From positions 1 to 38,973 of the forward strand of contig JAAOYC010000032.1 in the NCBI GenBank assembly GCA_018221125.1: DNA of 38,973 nucleotides, given 5' to 3'. The stretch is from Candidatus Woesearchaeota archaeon. Lineage in GTDB: Archaea; Nanobdellota; Nanobdellia; Woesearchaeales; WJKL01. The position numbers and the translations under genes were made by a program. Below are positions 7,358-16,300 of this stretch, one piece after another. The notes under the pieces were generated by a model, which saw only the letters and a list, made by a program, of their open reading frames with translations, was not told the origin of the DNA and did not search any database. Within the stretch, counting starts at the first letter, position 1, and the number at the start of each line of letters is the position of its first letter.

Positions 7358-8095
7358 TTAATTCTTATTTGCATTATCCCAGATAAACTCAAAATAATGC
7401 TTGAAAGATTCTGCCATCTGCTTGTTTTTGATTAATATTGTGAAAGGCTTGTTTATTCCACCCATAAAAACAACTTTGTCTCCATAGATTATTGCTGGTG
7501 TTGTTGGAGAAAATTTTTTTGGAAAGAATCTATGATTTTGTTTTTTTCCAATTGATTCCAAGACTTTTCTTGTTTTCAGTTTTGAACTCCAGATTCCTCT
7601 GAAATCTCCTTTGTAAGAAAGCTTTTGTTTTTCTGCTTTGTTAACAATATGCATATAATAATAGCCAATGGATTCTACAGCTTTTCCAGTTGCTCCAAAG
7701 AAAAGAAATTCTTTTGCTTTTCCTGAAACTGCATCATTGAATGCATCATCTATTACTGTTTTTGCTCCTTCAATTCCATCGTATTGGTTAACAATACATT
7801 CTTCTGCTGGATTTTGATATAAAGCAGTTAACTGCGGAAGTATTTCTTTTATTGAATCTTGTTTTTCTTTTAATAAGCTTAATAATTTATTTGGATTTGA
7901 AGCAATGTAGATTCTTTTGTTTGATTTCAGGATATAAGATACTAATCCTTTTTCTATTAATTTAGTAAGAATATCATAGACTAATGTCCTGAATAAACCG
8001 CATTTTTCAGAGATATTGGTTGCGCCTGCTTGCTTTAGGTTAAGCAAAGTAAGATATACTTTTGCCTCGTTTTTTGTCAGTCCTTCTATATTCAT
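7358..8095 (-). CDS. TrmB-family transcriptional regulator
   Basis: 245 aa. Residues 1-70 are a winged HTH typical of TrmB/HxlR-like archaeal regulators: LTKNEAKVYLTLLNLKQAGA, then ISEKCGLFRTLVYDILTKLI and EKGLVSYILKSNKRIY as the wing. A coiled coil (LLSLLKEKQDSIKEILPQL) links to an effector domain with YDGIEGAKTVIDDAF and a C-terminal beta region (TPAIIYGDKVVFMGG). In TrmB proteins the C-terminal region binds sugars or acts as a dimerised phosphodiesterase-fold sensor. It is divergent from the radical SAM-RuBisCO operon, which it might control. Paralogous to the protein at 37334-38059. A TTTATAAA box lies 25 nt from the start. Confidence 0.8.
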   Translation of the reverse strand: MNIEGLTKNEAKVYLTLLNLKQAGATNISEKCGLFRTLVYDILTKLIEKGLVSYILKSNKRIYIASNPNKLLSLLKEKQDSIKEILPQLTALYQNPAEECIVNQYDGIEGAKTVIDDAFNDAVSGKAKEFLFFGATGKAVESIGYYYMHIVNKAEKQKLSYKGDFRGIWSSKLKTRKVLESIGKKQNHRFFPKKFSPTTPAIIYGDKVVFMGGINKPFTILIKNKQMAESFKHYFEFIWDNANKN

Positions 8096-8116
8096 GGCAA
8101 AGGGAAATGAGGATTA

Positions 8117-8145
8117 TTTATAAAGGTGTCATTAAATTTACGACA
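8117..8145 (-). promoter_or_regulatory. TATA box and inverted repeat upstream of the TrmB gene
   Basis: On the minus strand TGTCGTAAATTTAATGACA (8127-8145, TGTC arms, 11-bp spacer) ends 2 bp before TTTATAAA (8117-8124), which is about 25 nt from the ATG at 8095. An inverted repeat just upstream of the TATA box is where TrmB-type proteins are known to act as activators. It also lies upstream of the divergent radical SAM gene. The arms are short, so chance is possible. Confidence 0.4.
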
Positions 8146-8180
8146 TAGATTGAAAAATCAAGTTCTTTGACTAAATAGGC

Positions 8181-9689
8181 ATGAGGTTAGAAAAAATAGT
8201 TTTAGTTGAATTAGATTCAGATTTGCCTAGTTTAGGAAAATTATTAGCAATGCCTAGATATGGAATTACTGCAATTGGGTCTATACTAGATGAAGCAGGA
8301 TATGATGTTAAAGTTTTATGTGATGTTTATGGAAAGGTTTCAATTGAAGAGATTCTTTCAGAAAATCCAGATTATATTTTATTTAATGGGATAAAGACAT
8401 CAATTGATAGAGTCAGAGCAATGGCTAATGAAGTTAGAGCAAAGACAGACAGTCCAATTATAATTGGAGGAGAAGAAGCAACAACATCCCCTGAAAATGT
8501 CCAGGATTTTGCAGATTATGTTGTTTTACATGAAGGAGATAAAACTATTTTAGATTTAATTAAGGCTTTGAAGTCTGGAGGAGAATTTTCTAAAATTAAA
8601 GGAATTATGTATAAGAAATCGGGAGGGTGGGTATATACTGGGAAACCAGAAAGAATTGAAGAAATTAATCATCATCTAAATCCAGAGATTTTTAGAGGTC
8701 TAAAAGATATTAAAAAAGGATTTTTAGCAAAATGGTTAAATATATCTGGGTTGCGTCTTATATCATTTCCAATTCAAACATCAAGGGGTTGTCCTTATGA
8801 ATGTAGTTTTTGTTCAAAAGATGCTCAGTTTGGCAAAAAAGGATATTTTGAAAGGGATATTGGTGATGTAATAGAAGATATAGATAGGGTTATGGAATAT
8901 TCAGGCATTACAGAATTCGCGATTGTGGATAATCTTTTTGGATATTCAAAGGAATATGCTAAAGAATTTTTTGAGAGAGTTATTGCTTATTTTGAAAAAC
9001 CTAAACCAAGATTTTCAGCTTTGATGCGAGCTGATCAATTCAAAGGATTTTCTGATGAGAATATTTCACTAATGAAAAAAGCTGGATTTAAAAGTGTTAA
9101 TCTAGGGATGGAGTCTATTAATCAAAAAACTCTAGACCAATATGATAAAGGAGAGGTTGTTGGAGATTATGATGCTGCTGTTAAAAGGTTGGATGCTCAT
9201 GATATTGCAGTGCTTGGGTCATTTGCAGTTGGAGGTGGTGAAGATAGGTTAGCAGATGTATATGGAATAGTGAATTTTGCAAGAAGATTAAAAATGAGGC
9301 AGATTCATTTGTATCCTTTTAGTATTACACCTGGAACTAAAGAATATAAAGAACATAAACATCTAGTTATCCCGAGTATCCCAGATAAATATTGGAATGG
9401 TCATGCTGTAACAATATTCCCTAAAAAAATGCTGCCTAGTGAATTACAAGAAACAACTTTTAATACCATGTGGAATTTTTATCGGTCTTATCATTTATCA
9501 CTTCCATTAAAAACCTTAATTCATAAATTTTTATTCTATACAATAGCAATTAGAAGAATTGAAAAATCATTAACCAGTCATCTTGATTTTTTAAAAACTA
9601 AAGAAGCAGAATTAATTGAGAAAGGCATTTATCAAAGAAGTTCTGAAGGTTGGGAATTAGATGAAGGGAAACTAATAAATAGTAGTTGA
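8181..9689 (+). CDS. B12-binding-type radical SAM enzyme
   Basis: 502 aa. Residues about 20-150 form a cobalamin-binding-type Rossmann domain (YGITAIGSILDEAGYDVKVL, then PIIIGGEEATTSPEN and YVVLHEGDKT), without the DxHxxG motif, as in many members of this class. The radical SAM core starts with SRGCPYECSFCSKDAQFG, the cluster-binding cysteines being Cys204, Cys208 and Cys211. It continues with FAIVDNLFGYSKEYAKEFFE, SVNLGMESINQKTLDQYDKG and a late IHLYPFSITPGTKEY strand. The family includes lipid and cofactor methyltransferases, cyclases and methylthiotransferase-like enzymes, so the substrate is not predictable. It probably shares a transcript with RuBisCO (28-bp gap). No convincing Shine-Dalgarno sequence was found at its own start. 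Confidence 0.85.
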   Translation: MRLEKIVLVELDSDLPSLGKLLAMPRYGITAIGSILDEAGYDVKVLCDVYGKVSIEEILSENPDYILFNGIKTSIDRVRAMANEVRAKTDSPIIIGGEEATTSPENVQDFADYVVLHEGDKTILDLIKALKSGGEFSKIKGIMYKKSGGWVYTGKPERIEEINHHLNPEIFRGLKDIKKGFLAKWLNISGLRLISFPIQTSRGCPYECSFCSKDAQFGKKGYFERDIGDVIEDIDRVMEYSGITEFAIVDNLFGYSKEYAKEFFERVIAYFEKPKPRFSALMRADQFKGFSDENISLMKKAGFKSVNLGMESINQKTLDQYDKGEVVGDYDAAVKRLDAHDIAVLGSFAVGGGEDRLADVYGIVNFARRLKMRQIHLYPFSITPGTKEYKEHKHLVIPSIPDKYWNGHAVTIFPKKMLPSELQETTFNTMWNFYRSYHLSLPLKTLIHKFLFYTIAIRRIEKSLTSHLDFLKTKEAELIEKGIYQRSSEGWELDEGKLINSS

Positions 9690-9717
9690 TTCTAAATTAA
9701 CCAAAAGAGGTTGATAA

Positions 9718-10983
9718 ATGCTAGAGTATATTAATAGGAAGTACAAGCCAAAGCCAAATGACTTGGTTGCTGAGTACAGAGTAGAGCCAAACAGGATTTC
9801 TATTGAAAAGGCATGCGAGCATATTGCTGGGGAGTCGTCTATAGGGACATGGACTACTATTGCAACTATGAATGAGAAGATTGCAGCCAAGCTTAAGCCA
9901 AATGTTTATTCTATTGACAAGAAAACTAAAGAAGTGAAGATTGCTTATCCTGCTCAGCTGTTTGAAGCAGGGAACATGCCTCAGATATATTCAGCTATTG
10001 CAGGGAATATATTTGGGATGAAGGCTGTCAAGGGATTGAGATTACAAGATATTTCTTTTCCAAAATCCATTCTTGACAAGTTCTCAGGCCCAAAGTTTGG
10101 GATAAAAGGTATCAGAAAGCTGCTGAGAGTTAAAAAAAGGCCTTTAGTTGGGACTATTGTAAAGCCAAAGGTTGGATTGAATGAAAAACAGCATGCACAG
10201 GTTGCTTATGAATCATGGCTGGGTGGACTGGATGTTGTAAAGGATGATGAGAATCTGACATCCATGAGCTTTAATAATTTTGAAAAGAGGATCAAGCAGA
10301 CATTGAAGCTAAGAGACAAGGCTGAGAATGAGACAGGAGAAAAAAAGATATACATGCCAAATGTCACTGCTGAGACATCTGAGATGCTGGAGAGAGCAAA
10401 GTTTGTGAAAAAGCAGGGAGGAGAATATATCATGATTGATATCATCACTTGCGGCTGGTCTGGACTGCAGACTTTAAGAGATGCAAATTTAGGGATGGTT
10501 ATCCATGCTCACAGGGCAATGCATGGTGCTTTTACTGAGAATCCAAAGCATGGGATTTCCATGTTAACAATTGCAAAGACATCCAGGTTGATTGGAGTTG
10601 ACCAGATACATGTTGGCGCTATTTTAGGAAAGATGAAAGGTGGGGAAGAAGAGGTTGTTGCAATTGGAGAGGAGATTGAAGAAAAGATTATTCAGCCTGA
10701 CAAGGAAGACCATGTTCTGGCGCAGAAATGGCATAATATCAAGCCAGTATTAGCTGTCTGCTCTGGCGGATTAGAGCCAAGCAAGATCCCTGAGCTAGTT
10801 AAAGCAATGGGAAATGATATTGTGATGCAGTTTGGAGGGGGATGTCACGGGCATCCTGATGGAACTTTCTCTGGAGCAAAAGCAATAAGGCAGGCATTGG
10901 ATGCAGCAATGCAGAAAATACCTCTTTCTGAGTATGCTGAGTATCATAGTGAATTAAAGAAAGCATTGAAAAAGTGGAAGTGA
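9718..10983 (+). CDS. rbcL: form III ribulose-1,5-bisphosphate carboxylase, large chain
   Basis: 421 aa, normal for archaeal RuBisCO. Catalytic residues are all present: Glu in GESSIGTWTT, Lys149 and Lys151 in GTIVKPKVG, the carbamylated Lys175 with Asp177 and Glu178 in GGLDVVKDDENL, His265 and Arg266 in HAHRAMH, His298 in DQIHVGAILGK, loop-6 Lys305, Ser349 in CSGGLEP, and the phosphate-binding QFGGGCHGHPDG. Form III enzymes fix CO2 onto ribulose-1,5-bisphosphate derived from nucleotides in the AMP salvage pathway, giving two 3-phosphoglycerates. The other pathway enzymes (AMP phosphorylase, ribose-1,5-bisphosphate isomerase) are not in this window. AGAGGTTGAT 5 nt before the ATG is a good ribosome binding site, consistent with an internal position in an operon after the radical SAM gene. 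Confidence 0.96.
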   Translation: MLEYINRKYKPKPNDLVAEYRVEPNRISIEKACEHIAGESSIGTWTTIATMNEKIAAKLKPNVYSIDKKTKEVKIAYPAQLFEAGNMPQIYSAIAGNIFGMKAVKGLRLQDISFPKSILDKFSGPKFGIKGIRKLLRVKKRPLVGTIVKPKVGLNEKQHAQVAYESWLGGLDVVKDDENLTSMSFNNFEKRIKQTLKLRDKAENETGEKKIYMPNVTAETSEMLERAKFVKKQGGEYIMIDIITCGWSGLQTLRDANLGMVIHAHRAMHGAFTENPKHGISMLTIAKTSRLIGVDQIHVGAILGKMKGGEEEVVAIGEEIEEKIIQPDKEDHVLAQKWHNIKPVLAVCSGGLEPSKIPELVKAMGNDIVMQFGGGCHGHPDGTFSGAKAIRQALDAAMQKIPLSEYAEYHSELKKALKKWK

Positions 10984-11016
10984 AGGTTTTTATAGGTATA
11001 TAATTGCTCTTTTTCT

Positions 11017-11700
11017 ATGAATAAAAGATTAGTAAAATTACTAAAGCAGGATGGCAGGAGTATATTTCAGATAGCCGGAGAGATTGATATTGGAGGGAGC
11101 AATTTAAGCGAAAATATAAAGGGTGTTACTCCAAGATATGAAAATGCAGAGAAGATATGTGATTATTTTGGTGTTTCAATAGATTATTTGTTTCCAGGTG
11201 TTGAAGAGGATACTTCTAAAAACATAAGATTGATAGCAGCAAGAGAGAGAAAAGATAAGATACAATCAGAAGCTGCTGAAGAGATGGGCATATCCAGCTC
11301 ATTGCTGAGCAAATGTGAATGGAAAGGATATATTCCTAGTGAAAAGACAATGGGGATTATATGTGATTATTATGGTATCAGCAAGAAACGCTTATTTCCT
11401 GATTATAAGGATAAGAAACGAAAACTAGTGATAACTAAAGATGAAAATTCAAATAATGTATTGATAGAAGCAAGATTGGCGTTAGGATGGGGACAGAAAA
11501 AACTAGCAGAAGAAGTAAATGTTACTAAAGGTTATATCTGCCATCTGGAAAAAAATAGGTATTACCCAAGTGAAGATATGAAAGACATGATATGGGAAGT
11601 ATTAAATGATGAATATCAGGAAAGAGGACTTGATTTTGATATTAGTGCAGAAGAGCTTTTTTCAAGCAATTTAGAGGCTATTTTAGAGGCAAATAGTTGA
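11017..11700 (+). CDS. multi-HTH (XRE-like) transcriptional regulator
   Basis: 227 aa with three Cro/C1-type helix-turn-helix units: residues 1-58 (IFQIAGEIDIGGSNLSENIK then YENAEKICDYFGVSIDYLFP), about 70-132 (IQSEAAEEMGISSSLLSKCE then GIICDYYGISKKRLFP), and about 143-190 (LGWGQKKLAEEVNVTKGYIC). The first two end with the same 'ICDYxGxSxxxLFP' phrase, so they look like an internal duplication. There is no ligand domain. TATAGGTATATAAT about 25 nt before the ATG predicts a leaderless mRNA. It sits between RuBisCO and the cell-surface genes and could regulate either. Confidence 0.75.
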   Translation: MNKRLVKLLKQDGRSIFQIAGEIDIGGSNLSENIKGVTPRYENAEKICDYFGVSIDYLFPGVEEDTSKNIRLIAARERKDKIQSEAAEEMGISSSLLSKCEWKGYIPSEKTMGIICDYYGISKKRLFPDYKDKKRKLVITKDENSNNVLIEARLALGWGQKKLAEEVNVTKGYICHLEKNRYYPSEDMKDMIWEVLNDEYQERGLDFDISAEELFSSNLEAILEANS

Positions 11701-11709
11701 AATTTCCAT

Positions 11710-11798
11710 AAGCTTTATAAAAGACTGCTACTACTCTAGAATAAGAATTAGGGTGAATAGGTAATCAAGCTTGAAAAACTCCATGGAGGAAATTAAAA
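11710..11798 (+). promoter_or_regulatory. promoter and leader of the Asp-rich surface protein gene
   Basis: GCTTTATAAAAG at about 11711-11722 is a strong TATA box. A start about 25 nt downstream leaves a 55-60 nt leader ending in ATGGAGGAAATTAAAAATG, with GGAGG 9 nt from the start. A leadered, strong ribosome binding site contrasts with the leaderless genes around it and suits a highly expressed exported protein. Confidence 0.6.
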
Positions 11799-13214
11799 AT
11801 GAAGAAAAGCATATTAATGGTCATACTAATGGCTATAGCTCTGGTTTTCTGTATTTCTACTGTAAGTGCAGCTGTAACTGTTGAAAGCACATTCAGCTCA
11901 AGTGCACCTACTTTTGGAGATGAGAACCAGATGGCTAGTAATCCAAATGCAGATGATGTGGATGATGAGAATATCTATGATACAGGAGATGTTACTTTAA
12001 ATTCAACAGCTGCTGTAACAATAACAGGCATTTCTATCAGTCCTGCAAGTGGATTTAGTGAAAGTGACTTAAGTATCACAGTTGACGATTCAGACACAGC
12101 ACTTGCTGCTGGTGTTCCAGAAGCTGTTACATTAAAAGCAAGAATCCCTGAGGATCTGGATGCTGTTGATGACAATCTGGAAGAAGCTGCAATTAAGGTA
12201 GGAACTGCTACTATTACATTCAGCGACGCTTCAACTGCTTCTTTTGATGTATATATGCAGAGAAAGAACATGCTGGATATAGATGATATAGACATAATTG
12301 TTGATGATGATGAATCATATGACGAAGATGATAATATTGATGAACTAAAAGCTGGTTCTGTCATTGAAATCGAAGTTAACGTTGAAAACACATATGATGA
12401 TGACGATGATGATGTTGATATGGATGTTGAACTTACAGTTGAAATCGATGATGACAGTGATTTTGACATTGATGACGGAAATGATGTTGACTTAGATTCT
12501 GAAGAAGATGGAACTCTAGAAGCAACAGTAACAGTTGAAGACGGCATTGATGATGATGATTATGAAATGACTCTTTTTATAGAAGGAGATGACGAAAACG
12601 GCGCTAAACACGGTGCAGCTTTTGAAATTGACCTTGAAGTTGAAAGAAAGAGCCATGATCTGATAATCAAATCAACAAGTCTTGGATTCAGCACAATGAG
12701 CTGTTCAAAAGGACAAAACTCTGTTTATGTGAGGGTTTCCAATGATGGAAAGAATGATGAAGATGAATCTGCTGTTTATATCACAAACAGTGATTTAGGC
12801 ATTGATTTTTCCAAAGAAGACTTTGAGATTGAAGAACGTGATGACTGGTCAAAAACATTAACATTTGAAGTGCCTGACAGCCTGGCTGTAGGAATTTATC
12901 CGATTAGAATCAGAGTATACTACAGCGGAGATGAAGATGATGGTGTTTTAGCAGACCTGGTAGACATTGATCTTGAAATCAAAGCATGCAGCACAACTAC
13001 TATACCTGATACTGCACCTGAAGACCCTGTAACTGAAGAAGTTGTAGAAATTCCTGACGAAGTTCTTGAAGAATTCGGAATAACTGAAACAGTTGACAAA
13101 GGAAGCTTTACAGACAGCACAGCATTTATAGTCTTGCTTGTTGTATTGATCCTAGGAGCTGGCGCAGGAGTCGGAGTGTTAGTATTTTATCTGCTTAACA
13201 GCAAAGCTGATTAG
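11799..13214 (+). CDS. Asp-rich, membrane-anchored cell-surface protein (S-layer-like)
   Basis: 471 aa. Residues 1-24 are a signal peptide (KKSILMVILMAIALVFCIST, VSA cleavage-like site). Residues about 25-150 form a Thr/Ser-rich beta region. Residues about 160-275 are extraordinarily rich in Asp/Glu (runs of five Asp, e.g. YDDDDDDVDMDVELTVEIDD) while keeping beta-strand spacing. Two Ig/CARDB-like beta domains follow (HDLIIKSTSLGFSTMSCSKG, LAVGIYPIRIRVYYSG). A Pro/Glu/Thr-rich stalk leads to a C-terminal membrane segment (FIVLLVVLILGAGAGVGVLV) and a short NSKAD tail. It is thus anchored with the bulk outside. The acidic module could bind Ca2+ or other cations. The antisense ORF at 11975-12547 is a composition artefact of the Asp codons. 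Confidence 0.75.
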   Translation: MKKSILMVILMAIALVFCISTVSAAVTVESTFSSSAPTFGDENQMASNPNADDVDDENIYDTGDVTLNSTAAVTITGISISPASGFSESDLSITVDDSDTALAAGVPEAVTLKARIPEDLDAVDDNLEEAAIKVGTATITFSDASTASFDVYMQRKNMLDIDDIDIIVDDDESYDEDDNIDELKAGSVIEIEVNVENTYDDDDDDVDMDVELTVEIDDDSDFDIDDGNDVDLDSEEDGTLEATVTVEDGIDDDDYEMTLFIEGDDENGAKHGAAFEIDLEVERKSHDLIIKSTSLGFSTMSCSKGQNSVYVRVSNDGKNDEDESAVYITNSDLGIDFSKEDFEIEERDDWSKTLTFEVPDSLAVGIYPIRIRVYYSGDEDDGVLADLVDIDLEIKACSTTTIPDTAPEDPVTEEVVEIPDEVLEEFGITETVDKGSFTDSTAFIVLLVVLILGAGAGVGVLVFYLLNSKAD

Positions 13215-13215
13215 A

Positions 13216-13250
13216 ACTTTTTTCTTTTCTTTTTTTCTTTTTTATTTATC
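13216..13250 (+). terminator. U-tract terminator after the Asp-rich surface gene
   Basis: ACTTTTTTCTTTTCTTTTTT and the next 10 bp are almost pure T with scattered C, immediately after the stop codon. Archaeal RNA polymerase terminates at such U-runs without needing a hairpin. Confidence 0.7.
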
Positions 13251-13267
13251 CTGTTAAAAACAAGAAT

Positions 13268-13311
13268 CTTTATATAATTCTAAAACATATCATATCTGGG
13301 TGGAAGCATAG
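13268..13311 (+). promoter_or_regulatory. promoter and ribosome binding site of the subtilase gene
   Basis: CTTTATATAATTC (about 13268-13280) is a TATA box, followed by GGGTGG at 13298-13303, 8 nt before a TTG start. There is no in-frame ATG before the signal peptide, so the GGGTGG sequence decides for TTG at 13312. Confidence 0.55.
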
Positions 13312-16300
13312 TTGAGAAAAAAACTATTCTTATTGGGACTAATTGTATTTCTACTATCCTTTTCGATAGTCATTAATGTTAATTCTGAAGTGTTATGCAA
13401 AGGAGATATAGTAGATGGTGTTTGCAAAGGAGCTGAGCTTGAAGGAGCTAAGATACATAAAGAGATTAGAGAAAGGATTGAAACCAGGCTTATTGAAAAA
13501 GATACAGGCAAAGAAGTAAAAAGAATTCTTATTGTTATGAAAAAAGGCAAATCATTTGATAAGAAAAGATTAGATGATAGAATAGGTTTTGTTGATAGAG
13601 CATTAAAGGCTGTTGGATTATCTCCAAAAGTAAAATTTAAAGAAAATATAAAGAATTTGGCAGTTATTGAATATGATTTAAGTGATCTGGATATCTTAAT
13701 AAAGATTAGCAAAGAGCCAGATGTTGGTTATATTATGGAAGAGCCTATTCTTTATTTAGCAACTTCTGATGTCACAAGGATAATTGGTTCTGATGATATA
13801 AATCTAGTAAGGGTTAATGCAACTCCTCTTGATGGAAAAGGATATACTGTTTGCCTGCTAGATAGTGGAGTTGATTATACGCATCCAGATCTGCAGGATT
13901 ATGTTATTCTAGGTCCTGATACCAGGGATGATGATGGTGATCCAATGGATTCTGAAGGTCATGGTACACATCTTGCAGGAGATATACATTCTGTTGCTCC
14001 TGAAGCTAAGATTGCTGCAGTTAGGGTTTGTCATACCAGTTGTGGACCTACAGACATGGCTCAAGGAGTTCAATGGTGTATTGATAATAAGGATCTGTAT
14101 AATATAACTGCAATAAGCATGAGTATACAGGATTTTGGAGGACATCCTGCTCCAAGTGGAGCTTGTCCTAGTTGGATGGATTCTGTATTAGAAGATGCTA
14201 AGAATGCCAGTCTGTTTACAGTTTCTGCTTCAGGAAATCAGGGCTATACAACTGGAATTGGTTATCCTGCATGTTCTCCTTATTCATATTCAACTGGAGC
14301 AACTGATGATTTGGATACAATAGACGGATCTTCAAACAGATATTTTAATCCTGGCTCAGGAAATCATCTTGATTTTTTTGCTCCTGGAGATAATGTTATC
14401 TCAACTAAGCTAGGAGGGGGTTATAGCGGAAAATCAGGGACATCAATAGCAACACCATTTGTTGCAGCAGCGTCTCTATTAATACATCAATATCATGCAT
14501 TAAATAGTTTAGCAACAGATCCAGATATAATAAGGGATTTGTTAAATGAGACAGGCAAAATAATTGGAAGCTGGCCAAGGATAGATGTCAAGGCAGCTGT
14601 TAATAAAGATGCATTGTATGATTGTGCTGAAAATTGGGTGCCTAATTCAAGTGAATGTGCTGGAGATTATAGAAACATGACTTATAATGATGCTAATGCC
14701 TGCGGCACAAGTTTCAATGTACCAGAAGATAATGGAACATCTATTTATTGCGGTTTATCAGAATGTGATTCAGGACTGGTAAATTATTGGAGCTTTGATG
14801 ATGGATATGCAGAAGACAGTGTTGGCAGCAGCAATGGAACAGAATATAATACTACAAATATAAAAGGCAAAATTGGAATTGGTAAGAGTTTTAACGGCAG
14901 CAGCTATATAACAGCAGATGGCTCAACTAGTTATGATATTTTTACTGTTGCGCTATGGGCAAGATTTAACAATCTGAATAATGACCAGGTTTTGGTTGCA
15001 AAACAGGATGGAACAGGAACTGGAGAAACCTGGCTTCTTTATGATAAAAATGATAATAAAATAGAATCCTGGCTTGGTGGTGCAAAAACATTTACAGGTT
15101 ATACACCTGCTGCAGATGATACTTTTAGGCTTTATACTTTAACATATGACAATGGTTGGGTAACAATGTATGTCAATGATATATTAATAGGAGGTCCATC
15201 AGCAAAAACAGAAGGAGATGCAACTGGAAATTTTGTTTTTGGTGCTAACAAGGATTTAGCTACTCAATTCCTGCATGGGGATATAGATGAAGTTGCTATT
15301 TTTGACAGTGCGTTATCATTAACAGAGATACAGAATATTTATAATAAAGGAGTAACTGAACATAATTACTGCATGAATGATTCTTATGAATGTTATTATA
15401 ATATTAAATGTGGAATAGATTATTATGAAGGATTCTATTGTTCAGCAGGGGATATTTATGATAATTTAACAAGCTATACATGCAACAGTCCTGGGACATC
15501 TGGTTCAAGCTGTTCAAATTCAACAATGCCTGTTTTAAAAGAATCCTGCAGTTATGGTTGCGATGCTGCGCAGTGTGTGGCTTGCTCTTTAGATAGTGAT
15601 TGCGGAACTGACTTCTATGAAGGATTATATTGTTCAGCAGGAGATGTTTATGATGATTTCACAAGCTATACATGCAATAATAATGGAACAGCATCTGCAA
15701 GCTGTTCAAGTTCAACAGCTCCTGTTTTGAATGAAACTTGCCCAGATACATGCACTAATGGAACATGTGATTCAGTTGAATGTTTCTCTGATACAGATTG
15801 CGGAACTGATTATTATGATATTTCATATTGTTCTAGCGGGGATGTTTATAATAATTTCACAGATTATACCTGCAATGATCCTGGAAATGCTAGTTCAAGT
15901 TGTTCAAATGCAACAACTCCTAATTTAAATGAGACTTGCAGTTATGGTTGTGATTTGGGATTTTGTGTTGCCTGCTCTTCAAACAGTGACTGTGGGGATA
16001 ATTTCTGGACAGGAAGCCGTTATTGCAGCGGAGGGGATGTGTGGCAGGATTATATGAAATATGTTTGTTATGATGATGGAACTGTTTCATCTTACTGCAA
16101 CAGCTCTTTTGGAGACAGGAGAAAGAGAGATTGTGATTATGGATGTTCTGATGGAGTTTGTTTAGATAATCCATCTGGTTATGATTGTTCTGTTGATTCA
16201 GATTGCGGAGCAGATGGTTTAGTTGGAGGGAGTTATTGTTCTGCAGGAGATGTTTATCAAAGCAGCAGAACATGGAGCTGCAATAATAATGGAACAGTTG

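Noticed and set aside
11975-12547. 190-aa ORF antisense to the Asp-rich gene
   Set aside because: Its Ser-rich sequence is what GAT/GAC/GAA-rich coding DNA yields on the opposite strand. There is no ribosome binding site or promoter, and the sense gene has a signal peptide and membrane anchor.
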